Source of the DNA: Prostheceraeus crozeri
Taxonomy: Eukaryota; Platyhelminthes; Polycladida; Euryleptidae
Length of the DNA stretch: 64,000 nucleotides
Reading direction: 5' to 3'
Assembly: GCA_907163375.1 (NCBI GenBank)
Contig: CAJQUW010012957.1
Coordinates: 196,501 to 260,500, forward strand
Under the pieces are notes generated by a model, which searched no databases, was not told the DNA's origin, and worked only from the letters and a program-made list of their open reading frames with translations. Shown in pieces: positions 46,337 to 57,860 of this stretch (within the stretch, counting starts at the first letter, position 1; the number at the start of each line of letters is the position of its first letter). A program made the position numbers and the translations under genes.

Positions 46337-48598
46337 CAGAGCTGGAACCAAGCCATTTATTCGGGACGGATTGTTCTCAGTCTGGGCCCGGGTCCAAAAT
46401 ATTAGGCCCGGCCCGGATGAATTTAGTATTTGGAACCGGGTTAATTTTCATCGTTTTGCGCACTGTGAATGAGTAAATTCAATCAAAGGCCTGCATTATG
46501 CTACTTGTCGTTGCTGCTTGCTGTGAAATCGTTATCGTTGAAATGAAAATAAGTTTTTGCATTTCGAAATTCCTGTCGAGAAATTGATTCTCTTACTGCG
46601 TCGACTCCAAAGTCAAGTTAGAGTTGGAGACGCCTCGGTAATTCGCAATGTCCACATCAATAAAGAACACTAAGAAATGAACGTTTTTAAGATTGTACAG
46701 CATTATGTAGGCCTAAACATTCTCTTGTCCCGGGTAGTCATTGGTTTCTGCCACTAAGAGACCGATGAGACCATCAGCATGCGTATCGAGCAGAAATCAA
46801 ATACGTTACTTAGTTGAGTGTAATCGCCTTAAGAATCACTCTAAAAATCTAATTGTTGATAACATGATCGCATGCTGTAGAGCCTACAATGCACCATTTG
46901 CAAGTAAACTGACAACTGTTGAACGGAAAGGTCAATTTTTAGACATTTAATGTACATTAAATTTTCATTTGTTTTAAATGCTGTACATGTATACCGCGCT
47001 TGTCTGTCACAAATAAATTGGATGTGCAGATAGCTGCCATTGTTGCAAAGCTTCACTCGAAATCTTCTGAAACAACTCGAGAAGTTTGAGACCTCGAAGA
47101 ACTCGGTCATACTTGAGATCCTTGAGTATAACAATCCACTTTATAGGAATTTAAAGTCTAATGCGGAAACACCAGAACGCATCAGGAGTAGACATAGAGT
47201 AGAGATTGGTAGAGTGTCGACTCAAAAAGTATCTGTATATAGCGAAAATTTTTATATCAAACGATTCAGATTTTTGCGGTGGTCTAAAAAATTATTTGAG
47301 CAGTTTTAAAAAAGTCAAAATTTTGCTAATACTACCGAGATGACTCTCCCATGTAAGTAGTATGAAACAACTTGGATATCAAAAGTAATGACTATTTGCT
47401 AATAAGCATCCTAACAAAATCGGAAATCAAGCTAATTATCAAGGGAATTTCATGAATTGTATTATAATGAAAGTCTTCATGAAAAAGCAGCGATATTATT
47501 CTGCTTTCCTAGCTGAAATTTCAAGTTTTTAATTCAATTTTCACCGGCATGATTTTATGATTCACTAAATTCATGTTTCATTTCTAGAATCTGAATAGTG
47601 ATGTTGACCCATTTACATCTTTCAAAGTTAATTGAAGTCATTGTCTTTGATTATTTGATTTTACTTTGCCAGTGGTAGGTTGCCTGTGAAATGATCACGC
47701 TTAAGAAGATTCTCTTGAGGTTGAGCATGAAAGTAATAGGAACCCATCGAATTGATAATTCAACAAACATTAAACCTCCAAGGCTGTCATGAGAATCTGT
47801 AGAATACTATAATTCCTTCTGCATTGCAATCATGATCACTCAATTCCGTCGTAATTTCTTCAAAACTTCAAAAATTTGCATATCTCACATTTCGTAACAA
47901 TTACCACCTGTGTCCCCCTCGAGTTCACTTAAGAAAATCGAAAGTGTATACACATTGAGGATTTAATAAATGCGGAGTTACCACCCTACCTAATATATTT
48001 ACTCTATGGGAACAGATGTCATCCTATTATCTGCTCTTACGAATTCTCGTGCAATATTTTGCCCGCACTTAGTCCTCATTCGTCGCTAATCATCTACTAC
48101 ATCATCTCATGACGCCATTTTGCCATCAATGAAACGAGTTTCGTTGCCCATTAGTAATACTCGCCGCCGGAAGAAGACATTGATTCTCACAACCGCAAAG
48201 ATATTCAATCAACTTTTTGACTTTGACTTTTTTTCTTCTCAAATACATGTAAACCTGACATCGTATCTGCGCCGAACTGCACGATCATCATTTCTTTGAA
48301 TAAACAATTATTATTATAATTGTAAGTTGTATTTAGGTTTATAAAAACAGGGAAAACGAAAGCACCGAAGACATGCAGTCTACTTGAAAAAGTGAAGTCA
48401 TTCTGCCGGTAAATATTTCATTATATTGCTCAAGAACCATGTTGATAGGCCATTATATGAAACTGATTCAGGGAATTTCAATGATCAAATGAGGAAGATG
48501 TTTCTGATTTACAATAAACATTGGTCCGGGTACTAGATATTTCAGGCACGGCTGGTTAAAGATGTTTTATGGCCCGAGCCGGCCCTCTTCCAGCTTTA
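46337..48598. mobile_element. hAT-type element (2.26 kb) carrying a nested MITE
   Basis: The left end CAGAGCTGGAACCAAGCC and the right end CCGGCCCTCTTCCAGCTTTA are imperfect inverses. The flanks GCCACGAG (46329-46336) and GCCACAAG (48599-48606) agree at 7 of 8. Subterminal CCCGG/GGCCC motifs occur on both sides (about 46385-46440 and 48525-48590). An 816-bp CATAGAGTA MITE sits inside at 47193-48008, so the hAT copy itself is only about 1.45 kb. Two internal frames (46741-46950, 47040-47190) show no recognised domain. Confidence 0.75.
47193..48008 (+). mobile_element. CATAGAGTA MITE, copy 2 (816 bp), nested in the hAT element
   Basis: CATAGAGTAGAGATTGGTAG at the left and TATTTACTCTATG at the right. 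The flanks GGAGTAGA (47185-47192) and GGAACAGA (48009-48016) agree at 6 of 8. Longer than copy 1 by about 170 bp, owing to a region (about 47530-47700) also present in copy 3. Confidence 0.82.
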
Positions 48599-48606
48599 GC
48601 CACAAG

Positions 48607-49199
48607 TAGTGGATGTACACTTTAATATCAAACCATCATGGATGGAATTATTTTGTCTGTTTGAAGTCAGTTTCCAAAATCGAAGACTATGTGGTCATAA
48701 TTATCGATAGCTACAATAGCAATGCTGCAAAAATGACGTGCTCCATCAGGGCTTATCAAAAATTAATTGCAGTCAATTCGTCGAAATTAATTAATTGCTG
48801 CAATCAAAAAGTTGCAATTGCTGGCAATGCCTACACCATTCACAATAGAAGGAAAATCCCAACTTCAGTGACTTTATCAGATTCTTAGCTTGCCAAACAT
48901 ATATTACACACAACTGACCGCTTTCAGTTGGGAACTGCATGTATTTGCATACTGCATTCTACATGTCGATATTAAAGTACTTTTATGATAACTTCTAAAA
49001 CACTAGTCTGTATTCTGCTACAGGCACGTATGATGATTATCGCTGTAGTATTGATTGTCATTATGGTGCATGAGCTTAGATCTGCTGTAAAATGCATCAA
49101 TATTCTCGTCCAATTATGCAGTTAGGGGTCGCCAATAACCGCGTTTTTCTAATGCAGGCTGTTTCAAGGAGTAAACATAATAACTATCACTGCTCGGCA
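48607..49199. other. Intron, nothing recognised
   Basis: No supported feature. Confidence 0.4.
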
Positions 49200-49450
49200 C
49201 GATGTCTGCGAAAGTTTTGAAATTCCTTTCCCATCATCACGTAAGAACTTTGTAGAAATGATGAGATAAGATCTACAGCGCCATCACTATCCTAGAAGTT
49301 TCAAAATTACGGAATATAATAGATTCATAAGATTAAAATCAGGTGAATAAGGTGGCTGCTTTACCTAAGCTTTTCCTTTATCACTCATTCATTTGCTGAC
49401 AATTTGCGCCGCATGTGGCCTGGTATTGTCGTGTAAAGCATGTAGGTCCG
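49200..49450 (-). pseudogene. mariner transposase fragment
   Basis: The minus strand, from about 49445 down, encodes DLHALHDNTRPHAAQIVSK, a stop, KGKA, a stop, then QPPYSPDFNLMNLLYSVIL. HDNxRPHxAxxV followed by PPYSPDxxxxxxxLF is the second-Asp and third-acidic region of mariner transposases. At least two in-frame stops are present in this short piece, and neither the N-terminus nor inverted repeats are visible. It is a dead internal fragment, separate from the Tc1-like copies nearby. Confidence 0.7.
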
Positions 49451-49919
49451 GTGAGGACAAATTATTGCAATTAACTCATTGTTCCCATCAAATAAATGCA
49501 ATTAATTTTTGATTAACCCTGTGTTTTATTGTTTACTGCATATGTCCCTATAACAGACGGGCAGTCGTTCAGATGTAGAAAGATTGAAAGCTATCACCCG
49601 GAAATTGTTAAAATCGGATGATCACAATTACGTAACTGGAGCAAATTTCTCGAAAAGATTGCTTTTTCTTGCAGTTTTCTACAAGCGCTACGGCAATCAT
49701 CTTTTAATCTGCATAGATCATATACTGCGTCACAAAAAATTCTTAACACTTGGAATTACAGGAACCATTATTTTCATTAATACAGTAGCATCAAAATTGC
49801 AACTTTAAATGAAGAAAATTTATTTCACTCATAAGTAGCAACCTGCATGATCGCCCTTGGCATAGAAATTGGTTTGAGAGTAAGATGGACTTAGAAATTT
49901 TACAACTGCCATTGTGGTA
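49451..49919. other. Intron, nothing recognised
   Basis: No supported feature. Confidence 0.4.
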
Positions 49920-50050
49920 ATTCAGCTATGGTGCAATATGGAAAAAGAAAGGCAACAATGTATCCCGTAATGATGATTTCTCTATGTATACATGTGAAAA
50001 ACATTTTTGAAATCTCAATCAGCGTATATCTACATGTGTATTCATAGCAT
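49920..50050 (+). repeat. Dispersed repeat shared with 30915-31048
   Basis: Carries CAGCTATGGTGCAATATGG, GAAAAAGAAAG and ACATTTTTGAAATCTCAATCAGCG in the same order as 30915-31048. Copies differ by scattered substitutions. A small AT-rich inverted repeat follows at about 50040-50190. Confidence 0.7.
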
Positions 50051-50190
50051 TGCTGGCCGCTCTTTTCCAACATTGCTGCCTCATAGCATATTGCGGTTCA
50101 GATGTCTAAACTGCAATATTATATTGCAGCCCTCAAAAATCCATGTTAATGTTATATTGTAGTGAATGCTATGCGGCATTATTTCATTTA

Positions 50191-50634
50191 GGCCTGCCCA
50201 GAGCCGGCAACAATCGTCGTTGTTGCCAGCTTCTGAATTAAATACCAATATCTATGTATGTAGCCGGAAAATTCCACAGACTTCTACATGTACATGAATC
50301 ATAGCACGCATTCACTACAATAGTAATCATACCTAGCTTTTTCAAGCATCAATGGTCCTTACAGCCATAGAAGTAGATAATAGTGCACTAGAATGGAAGT
50401 TTGATATCTTGCTTATGTACAATGATGGCACATGGAAAAATCTATGGTTTGTAGATTAGATTCGATCTAAAACATTGCATCATAGTCAAACTATTTGCCA
50501 AGTTGGTTGTGGAAGTTGTTGACATCAAATTGCAGGATTTTCATGAAGAGAATTTTAAGTGAGATGGTGGCATTGTATCATGTGAAATAGCCTACTATTC
50601 CATGGATTAATATGCTGTGTCTATTTGTAGCAGT
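50191..50634. other. Intron, nothing recognised
   Basis: No supported feature. Confidence 0.4.
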
Positions 50635-50821
50635 CATTACTTGAATGTAGTTGGAAAGAGCCAATATAGAATGATGGTGGTTTTATTTTCTTTTTCTTAT
50701 TTCTTAAAAGGAAATATTATTAAGAAAATTCTATTCTTATAAAGAATAGAATTATTTTCTTTAAAGAAAATAAAACCACCATCATTCTATATTGGCTCTT
50801 TCCAACTACATTCAAATAATG
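50635..50821. repeat. 187-bp near-perfect palindrome
   Basis: The left arm (50635-50692, including GAGCCAATATAGAATGATGG) is mirrored by 50763-50821 with essentially one mismatch (CATTAC versus CATTAT at the tip). The centre (about 50693-50762) is AT-rich and has its own hairpin, AATTCTATTCTT opposite AAGAATAGAATT. The near identity of 58-bp arms implies recent origin or gene conversion. Confidence 0.9.
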
Positions 50822-51761
50822 AAAAATAGCCAAGACAATATATGAAAAACTGTACCAGTCATTGACAACTATTTTCCAATTTTTCAACACTGGAATACGA
50901 ATTGAAATTTGGTTCACAGGGTCATAATCGAAAGTGGTCGGTGTACTGGTTGTAAGAACATTTCAAGAATTCAAAGATAAAAATTCCAAGTATTGGACAA
51001 TTTCTCCTTCTAAAGATCAAGAAACCTAACGCTCTTCCGGAAGAAACACATCGAAAACTTCTTTAACAACAGTCATTTATCAGATAAAGGAAATATCGTT
51101 GGAACTTTTCAATTAATCACTAAATGATTTATATGACATAGTGTGATGATATTTTGGAGGCTCATATTCGAAAGCACGCAAAAGTTTTGAAAATTGTTCA
51201 AATATAATGAACAGGGGAATGCTTCAAAGCAAAATGAATACTCTAAGATTTCTTGGCCTCTGATTTCAAGCTGGAGTAATGCAGGTTCTGAAAATCGACA
51301 TTACAAATTGCACAGGTGTCTGATTATACTCTTGATTGATTATAAGAGCGATATTTCAAAATGATGACCATACAGAACGCTTTAAAGGATTTCCTTCTTT
51401 GTCTTCCTGTCGCTTCAATATTTTGTAAATTCACTATTGCTTTTGTGTACAATATCTTTGGACCAGGGACAACAATCCAGAATACACATTGACTTGATAA
51501 TTAAAAAACCCAACCAGAAAACAAGAAAGGCAGTCCGTAAAATTTGCTTTTTGCCCCAACTAAGTTCCCTCGGAGTGTGCCATAATTTTCCTGCAATTTC
51601 CATTCTAGGACTTTCTATGGCATTGTTAATTTCTATGCTTACAGCTTACTCATTGATGCTTTCAAAATCTAGAAATCTGATATATTTATTAGTAATGATA
51701 AGTGTTAACTTTTTTCTATCACACAGTATAGGTAAAGGTTATATCAACAAGGTCTCAACAA
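50822..51761. other. Intron, nothing recognised
   Basis: An open frame at 51437-51829 includes a hydrophobic stretch (about 51590-51720) but has no recognisable domain and runs into the hairpin. I do not call it a gene. Confidence 0.35.
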
Positions 51762-51824
51762 GGGCAATTGCATGTAAACATCCCGAGGGCGAAGCCCGAG
51801 GCATGTTTACATCAACAATTGCCC
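51762..51824. repeat. 63-bp hairpin with core CCCGAGGGC-gaa-GCCCGAGG
   Basis: GGGCAATTGCATGTAAACAT is mirrored by ATGTTTACATCAACAATTGCCC around the GC-rich core. The core in reverse complement (CCTCGGGCTtcGCCCTCGGG) matches the loop of the hairpin at 22960-23112, although the arms are unrelated. Confidence 0.85.
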
Positions 51825-51907
51825 GATAGTTGGGACTGCTATGAACTAGATTAACCGTTTTAAACCATGTCTGTTTGACATTGATTAACCAAGATATTCT
51901 TGATTTA

Positions 51908-52062
51908 TAGAAATCTGAGTAAACAGATCTCGGGAATGATAGAAATCTGAGAAAACAGATCTCGGGGAATGATAGAAATCTGAGTAAACAGATTCCGGGG
52001 AATGATAGAAATCTGAGTAAACAGATCGCGGGTAATGATAGAAATCTGAGTAAACAGATCCT
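51908..52062 (+). repeat. Minisatellite, about 33-bp unit, 5 copies
   Basis: The unit GATAGAAATCTGAGTAAACA followed by GATCTCGGGGAAT repeats five times with small substitutions (AGAAAACA, GATTCCGGG, GATCGCGGGTAAT). The first and last units are partial. Confidence 0.9.
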
Positions 52063-52907
52063 CTCAGGCGTTTACGTTCCATATCGCTATGACATAGATA
52101 GGAAAATCATCAGTAGCAAACATAATTTCTGGATATTTGTAGCAATAGCGAAGGTACCTGCAAATATTTCCGATATTTACAAAATGTATCAAGATTATGG
52201 TAAATAATTTCCCCTGGCGGATGCATTCATCAAAGATAACTGAAATGTTCAAGAGATAAGTTTGCGATGTGGACAAAGATTATGTGAAGGATGAAAATCG
52301 ACACTTACAAGTCGATGGGAGAGTCAAATACCGACTATACATCTCCTACGGCCAAAGGGAATGACATTGTCACAATCTGATATTGAGTAGCCACAAAAGA
52401 TCCCATGAGCTCTCGATAGATTTGTTTCCAAGGCGTCTTTTACTCAGCCATGAGATTTGCGAAAAAAGGAAGCAAAATGGAATCAAATTTTCAAGAAATC
52501 AAATGGAAGCAACTGCGTCTGTTGAAATGACCGAGAAATTGCAGCAGCACATCAACAAATGCGTCTGATGTGAGGAGTTCCCAGACACAGCGTTTGTGTA
52601 TAAGCAACATTTGAAGTGATCAAACATTGAATCGATATTGCTAGTTGCTTAACGAAAATATGAATAATATGGAGGAAAATATGTTGATGATGTACTCATC
52701 TTGACGCATGCAAAGAAGTGGCAGACAATACATTTTACACATTTCTATACATTTACCAACCCTATGTGAACATCTGTATACATCTTTGTAACTCGCATTC
52801 CCTTTCAATTTTTGTAAGTTGCACATAGAATAATAAATCATGCATTTTGAGTACTAAGACTATACTTCTTGACCGGGTCAGTTGGCGAAATATCGACCAA
52901 TAACTTA
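52063..52907. other. Intron; one weak unexplained frame
   Basis: A frame at 52383-52568 ends CEKRKQNGIKFSRNQMEATA, VEMTEKLQQHINKCV; after its stop the same frame continues CEEFPDTAFVYKQHLK. The composition is protein-like but no domain is recognised. Confidence 0.25.
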
Positions 52908-53022
52908 TACTGCCTGACATAAAAAATGCTCCACTCAAATATATGAACTTTATTCCACTCACACTCATGAATTATAAGATAGCATTTTATATAAAACATT
53001 ATATTTGAATAAATGGGAGACT

Positions 53023-54081
53023 TTAATACCGAGTAGGCCTATGTCCTCCCCGCACTGAAATGCAGCTTTGAAGTCTCATCGGCATCGAGTCGCAAAGATG
53101 ATCAAGCCGTTCCTGATCCAGCAATGACCATTGATCGATGAGTCTCTCTGAAAGAGCTGTCAGTGTTGATGGCGGATGATCACATGCATCTCTCACTTTC
53201 CGACCAAGTTCATCCCAAGCATGTTCGATCGGAGACAGGTCGGGGGAGCGTGAAGGCCAAAGGAGGATGCGAATTCCAGATCTAACTATCGCTGTTGTTA
53301 CACAATGAGCTCTGTGTGGTCGAGCGTTGTCATCCTGGAATATGAGGTTAAGTTCATTTACCGTTGGGATGACGATTGGAGATATGATATTCGATAAGTA
53401 TCGCTCTCCGTTCAAGTTCCCATTCACAATGACTGCGACAGTTCGACCTCCGTACCAGATACCGGCCCAGATCACGCTACCACCACCATAGCGGTCATGC
53501 TCAGATATGCAGCAGGGTGAATACCTCTCTCCAACCATTCGATGCACTCTAATGCGACCATCGTGAAAATCCAAAGTGAAACGGGATTCATCCGTCCACA
53601 TCACTTGACGCCATTCCTCTGTGCTCCACGACAGATGCTGCTCACACCATTCCACACGCTTTCGCTTGTGTTCGAGACCTGCGGAGAAAAAAATAAAAAA
53701 ATTGGCAGTGAAAAAATGTCATTGTGTGAAATTCTCGCATTACTTACTTGGAGGAATTCTTACAGCAGGTTGGTTTGACCTCAGGCCCGCTTCTGCTAGA
53801 CGGCGATATGCTGTTCGTATACTGCATGCAATTCCTGCTGCAGCTTTCCTGCTGATGGCCAGTCGAGGAACACTCTTAAAGCGATTGCGCTTTGCTGAGA
53901 TAACCAACTTCTTATCGGTAGCATTGTTTGTCAATCTCGGTCTCCCTGATCCTTTCCTTCTTTTAACATTTCCATTATTGTTCTATCGACTCCACCACCT
54001 GCTGACAGTGGAGTGTGACACACCCAACTTCCGTCCAACAAACCTACAACTCTTTCCACATCGTAGCATTCCAACAGCCAT
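53023..54081 (-). pseudogene. Tc1-like DD34E transposase with a 69-bp intron, nearly intact
   Basis: Exon 1 (54081-53748) encodes a paired-type helix-turn-helix region (VGRKLGVSHSTVSRWW; GSGRPRL; AISRKAAAGIACSIRTAYRR). Exon 2 (53678-53023) encodes WTDESRF, QDDNARPHRAHC and SPDLSPIEHAWDELGR, with 34 residues between the second Asp and the Glu, ending GGHRPTRY. The frame of exon 1 meets GTAAGT at 53747-53742. Exon 2 resumes after CTCCGCAG at 53679, and phase 1 joining keeps the frame, giving 329 codons. All three catalytic residues remain. The single defect I see is an in-frame TAG at 53985-53983. It cuts and pastes DNA when active, and this is one of the youngest transposons in the window. Confidence 0.85.
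53679..53747 (-). other. 69-bp intron in the Tc1-like transposase
   Basis: Donor CCAA|GTAAGT and acceptor TTTTTTTCTCCGCAG|GT on the minus strand, with a T-rich tract before the acceptor. Removal joins the HTH exon to the catalytic exon in frame (PPS|LEHKRKRVEW). Confidence 0.75.
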
Positions 54082-54253
54082 TCCTTTTACAAACTCGACA
54101 TTTTTGCTTTAAAATTTAGTCAGAAAGAATTGCTTGATAGTGATAAAAGGTCGAATTTGAAATGCATCAAATATGCCAAAGATATCGACAATGGACAGCT
54201 TCTTTATATTAGCATGACAAATTTGATGCATAGACATCCTGGTCAGTGCAGTA

Positions 54254-56756
54254 TGAAATAAAAGTCGTCCACTTCCATTGAGATTTTCTATATCAAGGGG
54301 ATCGTTTTTGATGTCATAGAGTATATTTTCTCAGCAGCTTCGGCTTATTTTTATTTTCATTTCTTTATATAAAACTGGTTTGTTGATGTTATCTCATGTA
54401 ATCGCTGCATCTTCCTTACAAACGGATGGAGATTCCATTTCAATAGAAGCCTTCAAATATAATACTACTGCAGAAATGTATAAATCCGTTTCAATAACTT
54501 TGTGGAGGAAGAACTCGGTGTAAGCATGGATGGTTCTTATCAGTTTAGCTTCCGTCTTGGCTATTTACGCACGCTGCACAGATAAGATTACACGTGCTTA
54601 TTACCCAGAATCTTGACAGCCGATATGCGTCCGGATTTTCGACATGAAGAATTCGACTTCTCTGATAGCTTTGATAGCTGCGATTAATGACGAAAGTTTC
54701 CTTGTAGCTTCAACCCTCTCCCCACTGAGGGGCGTTTTTCGCACCCCTGACGAATTTTCTGAGTATCTTTTAAACCAAGAAAGCTATGGCCATCAGATTT
54801 CTAGTACTAGCCCGGGAGCTAGCGTGAAGTTGTGCAGGGAACGAGATAGTACATAAAACTTTCACATAAGCATAGTACACCTCTAACCTACTGCAAAACT
54901 TCGCGTCTGCCGGATCAGATCATTTGCTTTTCAGAAATAGAGAGGATAACACAATCCTATGTATTTCCAATGGTAAAATTGTGACATTTAAGGTGTTGAC
55001 TCCATTTTTTCGAATTTTTTCTCATAAAAGTTACACAAATTGGTATTTTGTTGAACTGGTTATTACAGAAATCATCCACAGATCATGATCTTTCAAATGA
55101 GTTATCATTCAGTGACAGAAGATGAAGTAAAGTGTACAAACAGACACTTTTCGTTAAAGTATATCAACAATTTTCCTGAAATTTCTATGTTAAAATTTGC
55201 AGTTACACCAACGAAATATGGAAAAACCTTTTCACATGAAATATTTGCATCTAAGCGTTTTTCAAAAAATGAATTTTGGTGCGATTTGAGTTGGACTAAA
55301 AGTTTGAATTATTTGACCTTTGACCTCATCTAAAACAGTGATATAATTTCATGACTATCAATAATCATTACATTAACCACCTTGACCAAATCTTTTGCTG
55401 TCATTTTCCCTTTCAAATACTGATCTAATGGAATTTTTTTAAAAAATTGGCGTTTTTTCACCTCTGACCGAGGATGATCCTAAAAGTAAAAATAATGCTG
55501 CTTTTTGAATCCTCTTTCATTGCCCTGTAGATTGATGTGTGGTTTGGCTATAATGGCATAATAGTTTGGGAGATCAGCAGGGGCCGTTCGGAAAAACACC
55601 CCAGTGGTGGGGCGAGGATAAGCCTTGGATTAGCGATTACTTACAAGGGCAATGTCATCATACCGAGATTTCTTGGATACTTCATTAGTTCACTCATCTT
55701 TTTGACCTCCGCAGTGCCTCAAGGTTTGCATTCACGGGAATTCCGCGCGCCTTTTCAATACAAATGCTATGATCTCACTGTTTGCTGACGATGTCGATCT
55801 TGCTGTTCCTTGTGCAGTGTAATTCCTCTCCTTCCAGTCATCTTGATATTCTCTCCAATCATTTTTGTCTGTTTCATGACATTTTCGTCCTTTTCCTTGA
55901 CATTGTCATATTCATGCGACAAATATTGTAAACGCATCAATTTCTCTTTTTGTCAATCATCCCACGTCTCATCATCATGCATAATTGTAGCATAATTTGT
56001 CACTTTTTACGTTCGCGTTCTCGATTTGAGAAATAAGCGTTTTGATATTTTGATATCCTATTCTCGTTGAATTCATCATACTCTCGTTGACACTCGTCGA
56101 TTTTTTACGGCTTCTGTTGAAAAAGATCTTCTATTACATGTGTGTCTGTAATTCATTTCTACTCTAAATGGTGATGAGAAAGAATTTATTCGTTTTTGAT
56201 GCTCTCAGAATGAACGACTGAACCAGGACAAGACACAATCCGTGCTTGCTTCCATGTCTGGGATAACAACCCAAATGCGCATAAAAGATTCCAACATCAA
56301 TCAACAATTCTTAGGGTCGTCTGCAGTTCCGCATTTTCTAACTCCTAAATTTGATAAAATTCTACATAGATTGGCTAAGATAAACAAACTTATGTTGTAA
56401 GCAGTTTATTGATAACAAAATTTGATGTAAAATGTTTGATATTTCATATTGCAGAGAGAAAAACAAACAAAAAACACTCCTGCGTATTATATCAACTTTT
56501 TGAAATCAAGTAAACAACCTGGAAACCATGTCAAACGGAGCATGTCAGTGAGCAGGGTAAGTAACATTCAAATCAGAGTCACATGTTGAATGTTTTTTGC
56601 GGCTTTTGATGGCCATTAATGCTACAAACAACTTTGCATTAAGCAAATTCCTCAAATTTAATCAGATTTCATCAGTATATTATGACGGCTGATCGGCAAG
56701 ATCCCGGAGTTTGCTTGCTATGTTTTGTGTAAGAATCAGTGGATCTTGGTTTTGGC
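54254..56756. other. Intron, nothing recognised
   Basis: The frame at 54644-54856 contains TPDEFSEYLLNQ, weakly like the missing FMNL segment, but lacks compatible splice sites. Nothing else is supported. Confidence 0.35.
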
Positions 56757-57464
56757 TTAGATATTCATTTTGCCATTGCATTCAAACATTTTCAGAATTT
56801 TCTCAATTTCATCATGAAATATATTCCAATTGCTGGCTACCGTATATGCTCTACTCAGCATGCCAATAACCAGACCCCGGTGCCACGCTCTTGGACAGTT
56901 TGCTTCAAAATTTGATAGCACATTTGCGAACGTTTCTTTTCTAAAGATGCTAGCTTCCAAATTATTCGTAATATTTATTTTAACATCCAAGAATGCTATA
57001 CTATTGCCTCCAATATCTACAGTAAATTTTAAATTTTTGTGTTGTCTATTTAAAAATTGGTGAAACCGTTTTACTTTCTTTATATCATCAAAAACGCAAA
57101 TGCAATCATCTACATATCTTGCGTAATAAAGTGGACTGCATTCTTCATTCATCCAATTTTGTTCCATATGTGACAAAAATAGATTTGCGAGTGTAGAAGC
57201 AAGGGGGGAACCCATACTTACACCATCTATCTGCTTAAACATTTGGTCATTAAATAAAAATTGACCACTCGTGGCAAACAGGCACAGTTTTTTAAATACA
57301 TCCCTGCCAAACAAAGGCTTATTAGTTGAATTCTTATCATAGACTAAATTAGCCGACAGCTCAATTGTTTCATTTACAGGTATGTTCGTGAACAGTGATT
57401 CAACATCATAACTAATTAAAATATGTTTGTCATGAAAAAGTTCTTCATTTTTATTAATTTGCAT
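56757..57464 (-). mobile_element. Penelope-like reverse transcriptase fragment (left arm of inverted pair)
   Basis: A 235-residue frame on the minus strand holds LISYDVESLFTNIP (RT motif A), GVSMGSPLAS, then YARYVDDCICVFD with the YVDD catalytic box, and AFLDVKI. The order and wording are typical of Penelope-like reverse transcriptases. The N-terminal RT part and the GIY-YIG domain are absent from this arm. Copies the element's RNA into DNA when intact; here it is a fossil segment. Confidence 0.85.
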
Positions 57465-57860
57465 TTTTGATGATATAAAGAAAGTAGAACGGTTTCACCA
57501 ATTTTTAAATAGACAACACAAAAATTCAAAATTTACTGCAGATATTGGAGGCAATAGTATAGCATTCTTGGATGTTAAAATAAATATTACGAATAATTTG
57601 GAAACTAGCATCTTTAGAAAAGAAACGTTCACAAATGTGCTATCAAATTTTGAAGCAAACTGTCCAAGAGCGTGGCACCGGGGTCTGGTTATTGGCATGC
57701 TGAGTAGAGCATATACGGTAGCCAGCAATTGGAATATATTTCATGATGAAATTGAGAAAATTCTGAAAATGTTTGAATGCAATGGTCATACTAAGAACTT
57801 TGTTCTTAAAATTGTTTCGGATATTCATTTTGCATGCTTTGCCATCACTGTGTAAGATTG
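57465..57860 (+). mobile_element. Penelope-like reverse transcriptase fragment (right arm, inverted)
   Basis: Starts at DDIKKVERFHQF and repeats, on the opposite strand, the downstream half of the RT seen at 56757-57090, with only a few residue differences. The two arms meet at about 57465-57470 with the short shared sequence GATGAT. A truncated copy joined head to head with its neighbour. Confidence 0.85.

Larger units (their letters stand above)
52910..54251 (-). mobile_element. Tc1-like DNA transposon, about 1.34 kb
   Basis: The outer limits are inferred from TA (52908-52909) before CTGCCTGACATAAA and TA (54252-54253) after the inverse of CTGCACTGACCAGG. The match between ends is short and imperfect, so the boundaries are moderate confidence. 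The size is right for Tc1 (1.3-1.6 kb), and a full-length transposase gene lies inside on the minus strand. Confidence 0.55.

Noticed and set aside
51437-51829. 130-residue frame with a hydrophobic segment as a membrane protein gene
   Set aside because: No homologous domain, AT-rich chance composition, and its end lies inside a hairpin repeat.
54644-54856. TPDEFSEYLLNQ segment as the missing FMNL exon
   Set aside because: Similarity to the PP-x-YLxKLR stretch is weak, the upstream AG would need a different phase, and no donor follows in frame.
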